Origin: Pomphorhynchus laevis
Taxonomy: Eukaryota; Acanthocephala; Palaeacanthocephala; Echinorhynchida; Pomphorhynchidae
Assembly (NCBI GenBank): GCA_012934845.2
Contig: WNNJ02000469.1
Span: 1-64,000 of the forward strand
DNA: 64,000 bases
Direction: 5' to 3'
Under the pieces are notes generated by a model, which saw nothing but the letters and a program-made list of their open reading frames with translations, made no database searches and was not told the origin of the DNA. A program made the position numbers and the translations under genes. Below, piece by piece: positions 54,771-64,000 of this stretch (position 1 is its first letter; every line of letters begins with the position of its first letter).

Positions 54771-55200
54771 TTTATCAAAGGAAATACGTCACTAGTATGT
54801 ATTTGGACTCGCTGCTACGTTGAGTCGAGGAATAAGGACCAATACCTGATTACATAGCAGTTATCCTGAACTGTCATGACTCAGAATACATAGTTTCAGT
54901 ATTTCTGGCAGAGGTTATATTACCGGGAAAACAAAGTCCACAAGTCAATAATAACTTGTCAGTAGAACAAATGAGATGACTGAGTCTAAAGTATTTTATA
55001 CTGTGTATAAATTAAAAATAATGATAAATAATAAAATATAATAATTATATAATATTTTATACAATTTATTTATATAAAGTTAATATTTAAAATTAAAATT
55101 TAAAATAAAGTCTATTTTTGTGAATTTATTTATAAACATTATACGATGTATCCGAATAATTAAGAGGAATCTGCTATGAAACTGCCTTTATAACTGCTAG
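54770..55200 (+). repeat. R2 repeat
   Basis: TTATCAAAGGAAATACGTCA, GACTCGCTGCTACGTTGAGT, CGAGGAATAAGGACCAATAC, CTGATTACATAGCAG, then TTCAGTATTTCTG, TTATATTACCGGGAAAACAA and a long A/T-rich interior (GATAAATAATAAAATATAAT). Confidence 0.85.
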
Positions 55201-55794
55201 AAATTGCTATAAGATTTTATAGTATATAAAAATATTAGTATATTAGTATATAGCGTTATATATAAAATTAGTATATTTGTATTAGCAGATAATAATATAT
55301 TATTAGTATTATATAATATTATACTATAATATTATATAACATTTTATGTAATTTATATTTATATCAAGTTAAAATTTAAATTCTAAATTTAAAATAAAAG
55401 TCAATGTTTATTAATTGATTAATAAATAACATACGATGCATAAGAATAAGGATTATAAGTCATCATTAAAATTTATCAAACTTGCTTGAAAATTAGCAGA
55501 AAAATCATATTATTTATTATCCATTCGTAAAAAAATTCCACGTAGTTAAATTTATTTTTGATAATATTTCGGTGACTTATACTTATCAATTATATGAAAT
55601 GGAAAGCATTCATCACACTTGTTTGAAAATTAGCAGAAAAATAATATTTTGTAAATGGTTAATTATGAAATTGAAAAACATGCACAAGCAAAATCTACTC
55701 AATGAAGATCAGCATCACTACTGCGATCGTTAATTATAATCACATATTTTCCTTTTCAAAGCTTTTCCTTTTTATACAAAAAAGCTTTCTGTTG

Positions 55795-55905
55795 AGGAAT
55801 ATGGTCGAAACATGATAACATAGAAGTTCCTCTGATGACCTCTAATCCTTATTCTGATACAACTTCTGTTATTTATTAATCAATTCATAAAAATGACTTT
55901 TATTT
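55795..55905 (+). repeat. R2 repeat, partial
   Basis: GAGGAATATGGTCGAAACAT, GATAACATAGAAGTTCCTCT, GATGACCTCTAATCCTTATT. Matches the inner half of the 32868-33080 copy. Confidence 0.78.
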
Positions 55906-56054
55906 TATATTTTAATTTTGTTAATTATAAATCAACAAAATATTTTTAAAATATTAAATTTACAATATATAAATACTAAATATTATAAAAAACTTAGTTA
56001 AAATATTAAGCGAAATTTTTTTTGCATATAAATAATATACTTTATATTAGAAAT

Positions 56055-56910
56055 ATAAACTAGATAATCAAATTTTATCAAAGGAAATACGTCATTAGTA
56101 TGTATTTGGACTCGCTGCTACGTTGGGTCGAGGAATAAGGACCAAAACCTGATTACATAGAAGTTATCCTGAACTGCCATGACTCAGAATACATAGTTTC
56201 AGTATTTCTGACAGAGGTTATATTACCGGGAAAACAAAGTCAACAGTTCAATAATAACTTGTTCGTAGATTGATCGATATCCCTTCTTGTATGACTCATA
56301 TCTTTTCTTCTTTTCTCAAGACTTGATTACTGTCTTAGTCTATTTTCCAACTCACCTAAATCCAATCTTCTTCCTTTACAACGCATGATCAACGCTGCCG
56401 TCCGAGTTCTCCTCCGTCTTCGTCGTTTTGATCATACATCCCACTATCTTGTTTCTCTTGATTGGCCTACCATTTATTGTCGTGTTCAAATTCGTCTTCT
56501 TATCATTGCTTTTCGCCTTATAACTTCTCATACCCCTTCATTTCTCAACCTTCCTTTTCTCGACAATTCTCGTACTGTGTATTGTGCTTTGCGTTCCCGT
56601 AATTCCCTTCTTTTACATGTCCCAATCTACTCTACCTCTTTTGGCTTCCGCTCCTTCGTTGTGGCTGATCCTCTCTTGTGAAATCAACTGCCTATTCATA
56701 TCCGCCAATCAACAAGAACAAGTTTGCAAAAACGATCGCTCTTCGTAGTCTTCATTCGCATGGCCTCAGGTCTGGCGGGATCTGAGCCCCACAGCCAATC
56801 CAACACGTCGCTCTCCGACTGAACCACCCGGGGTCTTTCACCCCCTGAAGAGTCCAATCGAGGCGGACTATTTTTTATATAAATTAAAAATAAAGATAAA
56901 TAATAAATAA
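56055..56910 (+). mobile_element. R2 repeat interrupted by LINE fragment H (CR1/L2-like)
   Basis: R2 runs from 56070 to about 56265 (ACTCGCTGCTACGTTGGGTC ... AATAATAACTTG) and resumes near 56870 (AAATTAAAAATAAAGATAAA). Between them a LINE C-terminus reads FSRLDYCLSLFSNSPKSN, MINAAVRVLLRLRRFDHTSH and LRSRNSLLLHVPIYSTS, with a G/C-rich 3' tail near 56760-56865. The LINE therefore landed in an R2 copy. Confidence 0.84.
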
Positions 56911-58374
56911 TTATATAAAAATCATCGATTAATTAAGCAAATTATGCAAAGACTACAATTAAGCCATTTATTATTACCAATTATGACTTATGGCTATTAG
57001 TTTTTCTGTTCAAAGTGTAGCGAAATGCCGCACCTTAAAATGCTGTAGAGTTGTAAAATTATTTTTTTACAAACACAGAATGCTTTAGCAAAATATTGTA
57101 TTCCATAATAATATGGGACAAATGTTGTAAACCGTAAAATCGAACTTCATTTTTCGACACAATTAAATTATTCTTATTGATAGATTGTTGTAGCTGCGTA
57201 AACAGCACCGAGCATAATATTTTTTCTTTTATAATCAATATTTTCATCACAGCAAAATCAATAAATTTTGTATTTGAACATTCCCGAGTCAACTAAATAG
57301 TTTGCTTTAAACATTGTATAATTGCATGTCCTTATTGAGCAATAAAAATTATCGATGTATACACATATATCATTACCGGCAGCGAACAATTTTAACAAAC
57401 ATGCCGACAGTACAAAATTGCTACTAATTAAAGTTGAAATTTGATTCAAACTCATATTAACATGAAACACGTCGCCGATAAATCTTAAGACCGCAAATCA
57501 GTTGGACACTTTTAGACAATTAAATTGCTTCTTCTGGAATATCGGCTTGTATTCTCATTAATAATTACCCCTTATTACTCGTCATTAATTGAAACATGAT
57601 TAAATAATCTCTTATAGAAGAAATGTACAAGGAGCTTGAATTCGTTAAAATTCGAGTACTCAAAATACATTCTTAGTCTATTGAAAACATTAACGTATTT
57701 ATTTAGGAATTATTATCTTTCAATTTTTAATAATCTTAAATTTCTCTGTTATTGAAAACTCAATGCATTAAAAGTTGCACTCATTTAAAAATAGTTTTTT
57801 ATCTCCAAATTTATTCAATATATTCAATCGATTTGATCAAACACTTGATATGCTTGCTAATAATTATTAAATACTAAATTCTAACTTATTTGTGAAACTT
57901 TATAAGATTTTTCAAAAGTTTATTATTTATTTAAATACATTTATTAAAATTAATAAATGAGATAAATTTTTAATGAATGAAAAATAAGTTAAATAATAAA
58001 AACAAATTTCTTAGTAAAAAATAATTATCACCTGTAGATTATTACACATAAATAAAAATAATACTTTTCAAAAAACATCTTATTACGATATAAATAGTAA
58101 AATCTATTGTGATTCAAATGATTTATGGATTAGTCAGAGATTACTTTTCATGATATTTTCAATCAATTTTTATATGAATTCAAAAAGATACACGTCAAGG
58201 TAACTAGCAATATGGACTTTCCTAGTAAAATAATACATGGTAATGTAATTTAAAAACGATACTTGAATCATAAATTCATACAAAAAGAAACATAAGTTTG
58301 TTTGCAAGCTATTATTTAATAATAGCTTATCAGTTCAACAAATTAAATTATTTTACTAATAGATAAGTTAAGTC
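56911..58374. other. Intergenic, no recognisable content
   Basis: AT-rich. The short open frames here have no signature of a gene. Confidence 0.6.
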
Positions 58375-58610
58375 AATAGATAAGATAACTGAGTCTACAT
58401 ATTTTATACGATATATCAATAAAAATAATGATAAATAATAAATAGTTATATAAGATTTTTTACCATTTAAATCAAGTTAAAATTTAAAATTTAAAAAGTC
58501 AATTGTTATCAATTGACTAATAGATAACAGACGATGTATCAGAATAAGGATTAGAGGTCATCAGAAGAAACTGCTATCTTATCAGATTGACCAGTTCACT
58601 GAGAGTGAAA
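58375..58610 (-). repeat. R2 repeat, right-end type copy
   Basis: ATAACTGAGTCTACATATTT, then ATAACAGACGATGTATCAGA, ATAAGGATTAGAGGTCATCA, GAAGAAACTGCTATCTTATC. Confidence 0.8.
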
Positions 58611-58639
58611 ACATATTATTTTACAAGGCCATATCAGAA

Positions 58640-59040
58640 TATGGCCCGGTGATATCGGAATATAGGTATAGTCAGAATACATTATATTTTACATATTAAT
58701 CAATTCATAAGATGAAATCAGATAACTGAGTCTACGTTTTTACACGATATATAAATAAAAATAAAGAAAATAATATATAATTATACAACATTTTATACAA
58801 TTTATTTTTATATCAAATTAAAAATTTAAAATAAAAGTCAATTTTTATGAATTGATTAATAAATAACAGACGATGTATTCGAATAAGGATTAAAGGTCAT
58901 CAGAAGGCCCTGCTATGTTATCGGGTTTCGGCTCCTATTCCTCGACCCAACACAGCAGCGAGGCTTAATACATGCTAATGAAAAGTTTCCTCTGATGAAA
59001 TTTGATTATTGTAGTGTATCTTATTGCAATAATTTATATA
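58640..59040 (-). repeat. R2 repeat, good copy
   Basis: Ends with TGTTATCGGGTTTCGGCTCC, TATTCCTCGACCCAACACAG, CAGCGAGGCTTAATACATGC, TCCTCTGATGAAATTTGATT. This is the reverse complement of the left-end pattern at 56070, so R2 ends are inverted repeats. Confidence 0.84.
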
Positions 59041-59209
59041 TTTTACGATTTTATGTTTGATTTTATTTTTAGTAACCTAGTTTAAGGCAGGAATTTATCA
59101 AATTATTTCATATTAACCTAGCATTTATTTAGGATTATAAAAAATATAATATTAACCGGAACTCTTATTGCTTTTATAATAAAAATATTAGTTTTAATAA
59201 CAGAAAAAT

Positions 59210-59350
59210 AATAAGAATAAGGATTAGAGGTCATCAGAAGAACTGCTATGTTATCATGTTTCGGTCCCTATTCTTCGACCCATCATATCAGTGGTACCAA
59301 ATACACGCTAATGACATATTTCCTCTGATGAAATTTGATAATATGGTGTA
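59210..59350 (-). repeat. R2 repeat, end fragment
   Basis: ATAAGGATTAGAGGTCATCA, GAAGAACTGCTATGTTATCA, TGTTTCGGTCCCTATTCTTC, then CTCTGATGAAATTTGATAAT. Confidence 0.82.
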
Positions 59351-59534
59351 TCTTATTCTAATATTAATATTAAATGATAAATGATGAAATAATTAATAAA
59401 TAATTATAAATAACTAGACTATGACATCATAATTTTAAAAATTATAAAAGTTTTTAATATTTTTTTGCAATCAAATTAATATTTCCCAAGTCAAATTTTC
59501 GATATTGTTTTTTATCTGAATATTCTTTTTTCAG

Positions 59535-59610
59535 ATTAAAGAGTAGAGAGAGTGAAATTATTATTTTTGTAATGTCAAATTTTCGATATCTAACTGCTAT
59601 ATCTAGTACT
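59535..59610 (-). repeat. R6 repeat, fourth copy
   Basis: AGAGAGAGTGAAATTATTAT, TGTCAAATTTTCGATATCTA, ACTGC. Reverse complement of the R6 unit. Confidence 0.8.
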
Positions 59611-59953
59611 TTCTCGGGTAGTGCATCTTCCTACCAAAATAAAAGTGATAAACAATAAAACCTTAAGTTGTAATATTATTCTCAGCGGAATCCCTGCATC
59701 AACCGTAGAAAATTCTCAAGAACGATTAAATCTGAATTTTTAAATCTGAATATTATTTTTCAGATTATAAAAGAATATTAAAATTATGATAAATTATTAT
59801 ACAAAATTATGAAAAATGTACAACGAAATCAAAATCATTTTGATTTCATTGAAAAAATTCAGAATTAAATTTTGAATTTAATTTAATTAATGTATTAATT
59901 TAATTTAACAAATTTAATTAATTTGTATTTATTTTAATTTTTAATTTTTCGCA

Positions 59954-60290
59954 ATGTGGGCAGTTGTCAAACCCTCTGTAGGATATTCCCCAAATGCTAT
60001 AAAGTTTAGAACTGCAAATTGTCGTGGGCATCGCCTAACCCTCTATAAATTTTGCCCTAATAAAAATCCTCGAATAATGAGACACTCCCATCGTGTAATC
60101 CACATTTGGAATGCACTACCTGAGGAAATTGCTTGTGCCTTCAGCTATTCACATTTTAAACATCAAGTGAGGAAGTGGATTCACTCTCTCCACTAATTAA
60201 GTATAATTTAAAATTAGTAATCAATCAATTTATAATATTATTTTTAATTTTGAATATTCTTGATTTAAAAATATACTTACAACATCATCG
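59954..60290 (+). mobile_element. LINE fragment I (pol C-terminus, tail shared with R6)
   Basis: FRTANCRGHRLTLYKFCPNK, RHSHRVIHIWNALPEEIACA, HFKHQVRKWIHSLH, the usual end of jockey/CR1-type pol (R-FF--R---WN-LP---). The stop is followed by TTCACTCTCTCCACTAATTA, AGTATAATTTAAAAT, which is also the tail of the R6 repeats. Confidence 0.83.
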
Positions 60291-60819
60291 TCAATTTTGT
60301 TCATCATCGTCGTCAATTATTGGTAATAATTATCATCATACTATTATGCGGAGATATAATTATAACACCATAATTTAATCAAAATAATATAATTAATAAT
60401 ATTGAAAAAAAAAACTTAAAAGAATTTTTTAAGTTCTTTCCAAAAGAACTTAAACACACAATAAAACTTAAAATGAGCAACAAAGTCCGAAGTGTTCGTC
60501 ATCATCGTCAATTATTGGATATTATCAACAACACTGTTGTACACAGCACGGCAAATTTCAGACGACTTTCCTATAAAATTTAAGGAATGTATTTTATTAG
60601 TTTACAATTAAACTAATATTTACAAACCTTTTTTCTGCGAAACTAACAAAGCGATACTGAATTTGGTAGAGAGGTAAAGTCTTATTGTGAAATCGTTTTT
60701 TATTGTAATTTAATTGTATCTCTTTAATCCCCATGGAATAATAGTGATTTTTCTGTCCGAGATTTGTATCCTAAATCCATAAATGTAGCTAATGACAAAT
60801 TTATCAATATTAATCGCAA

Positions 60820-61090
60820 ACGTACCCGAAATTTCCTCTAACGATTGTCAAGCTCGTCTAGACTATGACATCAATGTAGTTCATAAACACTTGTCAAGTT
60901 ACTTCAATCCTATTGAAATCAAGATTGCTAAAGCAACAAAGTTCACTTAATCTTACAAGGCAGCGAAAATATTCCTTTATCGTGATCGTTGCATATTTCT
61001 CTAAAGCCAAAAAATATGATGGGCTCAGACCATCAACCTGGGTTCTCAATTATATTACAGACATCGTTGATTAACCACTTGCAACTCGTT
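60820..61090 (+). mobile_element. LINE fragment J (RT thumb region)
   Basis: DCQARLDYDINVVHKHLSSY, FNPIEIKI, then frame-changed AKTKFT and KYSFIVIVA. Matches the jockey-type stretch L---L--V--Y---WKIKIN--KT--I-FT-KRK. Short and broken. Confidence 0.68.
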
Positions 61091-61109
61091 TCTAAGTAAG
61101 CAAAAATAA

Positions 61110-61205
61110 GTAAGCAGTCAGATCAGATAACTGCGTCTACGTATTTTATTCTACGTACTTAAAAATAATGATAAATAATAAATAATTATATGATATTTAA
61201 CGTTT
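61110..61205 (+). repeat. R2 interior fragment
   Basis: CAGATAACTGCGTCTACGTA, AATGATAAATAATAAATAAT. Same words as the R2 interiors at 54975 and 58725. A shorter piece recurs at 61615-61650. Confidence 0.7.
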
Positions 61206-61649
61206 TTTTATTTTTATCACAAATCTAAAATTCTGAATCTAAAATTATGTTTGTATTTTACTGGTTTACTCAAAGATGAAATTTGAAATACAAGATATTA
61301 CAAGATAAGATATAAGATATTTTTGCTTAATAATCTACCTGTGATAATGTGTCTTTTGTTGATATTAAAAATCTTATATTGTATAGTGATAATCTACTGC
61401 GATCACTTGAATAAAATAAGAATTAAAAGATATGCTTTTGAACAGTTATTATCAATTATCTTCGACTGTATTTAATTATATTTATATTGAACAGTTGACT
61501 ATTTTGCAAAAAAAATCTTTTATATCATTTTAATATCATTAGGATCTTATCATGATTCTAATTAATATAATCTTATTTCTGAGTAATAACATTTTAGTAA
61601 TATTATATTTTAAAAATAATGATAAATAATAAATAATTATATAAGATTA

Positions 61650-62575
61650 AATGCTTTTTTTTATTAAAGATAAAAGATAAGATAGTATTATTATACTTTT
61701 TATTAATGAAACAATATAAATACTTTTAATTATACAACGCTATACAATCTTCTGATTATAAATAATCAATCGAGAATATTATCGGTACAGAAGCAAATAA
61801 AACATTTGCATTTATATATTTATCTATTATATTTATCAGTATTATTTAGTCACATATATGCAAGCATTGCGAACAAGCATGAATTAAAATCTAAAAAGTC
61901 ACACCCTTGTCTACTAGCGTAATATCTAATCTTATCGAACTGTAATTTTCGATAGCAGCGAGCATCAGTTAACCGCATAATTTATAGTCAGCTGTCAACA
62001 AAATTAATGTTTTCATGTATTCAAATTCTCTAATCTAATTACAAAGTTCTTTCAGCTGTAACCGCATTCAACTTGTTAGAATAATTAATTTGATTTGCAT
62101 GAAAATATTACTTTTATATATAGAGACAGTCACATCAGTATTATTAATAATTTACATTGTAAAATTTCATATGTCGATCATAAACCTTTCCAGATCGTCA
62201 AACATGTTCCTATACTTTATTTTATCTCTTTGTGTCATCATTCAAAACGTTATCTGGATTTTAGCTTTTATCTCTAAATGCTCATTTTAAATTAGCAGCT
62301 TACACACTGTTCATTACATGCACCAATAGTTACTAATTGAACTGCTTTCATTTGTGAAAGGAAGAAGATACAAATAAAGATAAAATTTAATAAAATCACT
62401 AATCGTAAAACTCAGAGAAATCCATAATTGCGTTATCTATAAATTTAAAAACAAATAATTCACTCCTCGCTTTTTTACATTCGAATGTCAAATGTCAGTT
62501 TCTTTCACTTAGAGAAATTCATTACTAACTATAAACACTAATTGATGGATTTTAATTAAACACGAATTATTGGAT
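61650..62575. other. Intergenic, no recognisable content
   Basis: AT-rich; one ATTAATGAAACAATATAAAT word near 61700 matches the 18995 inverted repeat. No gene seen. Confidence 0.6.
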
Positions 62576-63440
62576 TTTATTTTGATATTTTTAATATAGA
62601 AGATAAAAATATAAAAAACTACAGTTTAATTAGTAATTTACAACAAATCTCTGGAAGATTACTAAAACAATGATTAAAACCAATGAGTGTTTTAAAAGCA
62701 TTATATACTTAAAATATATACATTATACTCTTAAAACATTATATAAAGACGAATTGGTGAGTTTATATTGTTATTTTTAATATAGAAGATAACAAATTTA
62801 AAAAACTATAGTTTTGATAATTTTTAACAAATCTCTGGAAGATTACGAAAGCACATTTTGAAACATTAAAATATTATATAAACACGAATTGATGGATTTT
62901 ATTTAGATATTTTTAAAAGGATTTTAAAATGATTTTGTTTATATTTTTTGATATTTTTATATTTTATTTGGATATTTTAAATATTTAATTTGGATATTTT
63001 TAATATTTCATTTGGATATTTTTAATATTTTATTTATATATTTTTAATATCTTATTTTAAAAAAATTATAGTTTACTTCATAATTTTCAACAAATCTCTG
63101 AAAGATGTAATATATTTTGGATACTTTTAAATATCTTTACATCAAACGAATAAATGGTAAACATTTTGATAATTTAATTTAACGTAACCCATAAAAATTA
63201 AACATGTGCCATTTAAATGTCAAATGCTAGTTTAAACCAATTTTATGTGCGTTTCTAAATTTTTCTTTTCGGAAAAATATATTATTATATATTTTCCACT
63301 AATAACTTGAACATTTATTATCTTTAATATTATTATAAATTATTCAAGCAAATAAATTGGTTAGGGAATATCTATTTTATATTTAATTTATAGTTTACTT
63401 GAAATTTTTTCTCAAATCTCTGGAAAGTTTTATATATTTA
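62575..63440 (+). repeat. Irregular tandem repeats with a conserved AAATCTCTGGAAGAT word
   Basis: CAACAAATCTCTGGAAGATT occurs near 62641, 62825, 63089 and 63412 (with changes), in a setting of GATTTTATTTGATATTTTTA. Inside, 62950-63055 is a shorter array of about 20 bp, ATTTGGATATTTTTAATATT. Confidence 0.75.
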
Positions 63441-63674
63441 ATATTATAATATACTTTTTAATATACATCACTTATATAAATTGGTAATAACTAAATTGTT
63501 TACGTAATAACTTTATGTTTAAGCTTGTAGCTTTTCTAATGTACATTTGAATTTTTAGAATATATTTATTATTTTCTATATTAAAAATATTCAAATAAAA
63601 TCATTCAATAAGTGTTTTACCTTGACTGCACTTAAGATATGTAGGGTTAATGTACTTATCTTAAGGAACAATAT

Positions 63675-63800
63675 GTTTTGTTTCTGGTGATGTAAAGCAT
63701 TTCGTATCCTTGAAATAAGATGAAATGCTAAAATTTCTAGTGATGAAAACATTTCAGCATCCTTGAAATGATATAAAATGCTGAAATCAGAATTTTATTC
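63675..63800 (+). repeat. Duplicated hairpin unit GCATTTCGTATCCTTGAAAT
   Basis: Two adjacent units (about 63697-63730 and 63750-63785), each GCATTTC(A/G) ... CTTGAAAT ... GAAATGC(T), able to fold on itself. Confidence 0.72.
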
Positions 63801-64000
63801 TCCAAGAAGTTTTCGGGGTATGAATAAAATCAAATAGTCTCAGAATTTCAGAAGGCTACTCGAAGAAACTAAATTGCATTATGAATTTTAATTCACAATC
63901 AACTTTTAGCGAAGGATCTATCATTGAGATGTATGAAAAAATAGTTTAATAGCACTATACAAATTGATCAAGGTTTCTTCAAGAGAACGTCCATCATGTT

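Noticed and set aside
57059-57470. Minus-strand open frames of 70-77 codons downstream of the gene
   Set aside because: No recognisable domain, no sign of splicing partners, and length within chance expectation for this composition.
62090-62290. Hydrophobic 66-codon open frame
   Set aside because: Isolated, in AT-rich DNA where I/L/F/Y-rich frames arise by composition. No supporting feature nearby.

Overview
This window is AT-rich eukaryotic DNA, almost certainly from an invertebrate animal. It holds spliced genes, LINEs, Penelope-like elements (PLEs), hAT debris and many foldback repeats. The presence of several 47-60 nt introns among much longer ones would suit a nematode-like or other compact invertebrate lineage inflated by transposons, but the species cannot be fixed from sequence alone.

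There is one real host gene, on the + strand, running from before the left edge to a stop at 54326-54328. It encodes the C-terminal ~1475 residues of a fused glutamate synthase (GOGAT). I could place 28 exons whose reading phases join without a single stop: 2395-2529, 3083-3243, 5247-5664, 6824-6958, 10865-11036, 12854-12987, 15107-15325, 18083-18181, 18265-18445, 22256-22389, 22439-22513, 22574-22771, 23395-23531, 24009-24150, 24204-24380, 27058-27173, 30914-31091, 33641-33789, 34269-34482, 35460-35546, 36558-36737, 41540-41629, 41681-41837, 44115-44272, 49275-49436, 49484-49595, 51853-52023 and 54192-54328. In order they give the central linker domain, the FMN and 3Fe-4S synthase domain, the C-terminal beta-helix, a linker, then the beta-subunit part with its Fe-S cysteines, FAD site and NAD(P)H site. 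The N-terminal glutaminase domain must lie left of the window.

The introns hold most of the transposon debris. A LINE fragment (minus) fills 174-1992. Intron 4 (6959-10864) holds R1 repeats and R3 hairpin repeats. Intron 5 holds a CR1/L2-like LINE 3' end that stops about 20 nt before a splice acceptor. Intron 7 holds a PLE endonuclease remnant between R6 repeats. Intron 15 holds a ZBED5/hAT remnant split by a ~185-bp palindrome. Intron 16 holds a second R1 cluster. Intron 17 holds a PLE reverse-transcriptase remnant flanked by R2 repeats. Introns 21 and 24 hold two copies of one LINE family in opposite orientation, and intron 23 holds a ~500-bp foldback. After the gene, 54.4-64 kb has R2 repeats, LINE scraps and AT-rich tandem repeats; I see no gene there.

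The most interesting signal is in the R1 repeats. Four copies carry a 42-nt motif with the whole hammerhead-ribozyme core, a 4-bp stem II, a 6-bp stem I and a palindromic ACGCGU in place of stem III. This is the layout of the small hammerheads that occur with PLEs and act as dimers. Other repeat families here (R4, R5, R6) share a looser CTGA-N-GA / stem / GAAA layout. The gene also uses one GC-AG intron and has an unusual nucleotide-binding loop in its beta part.
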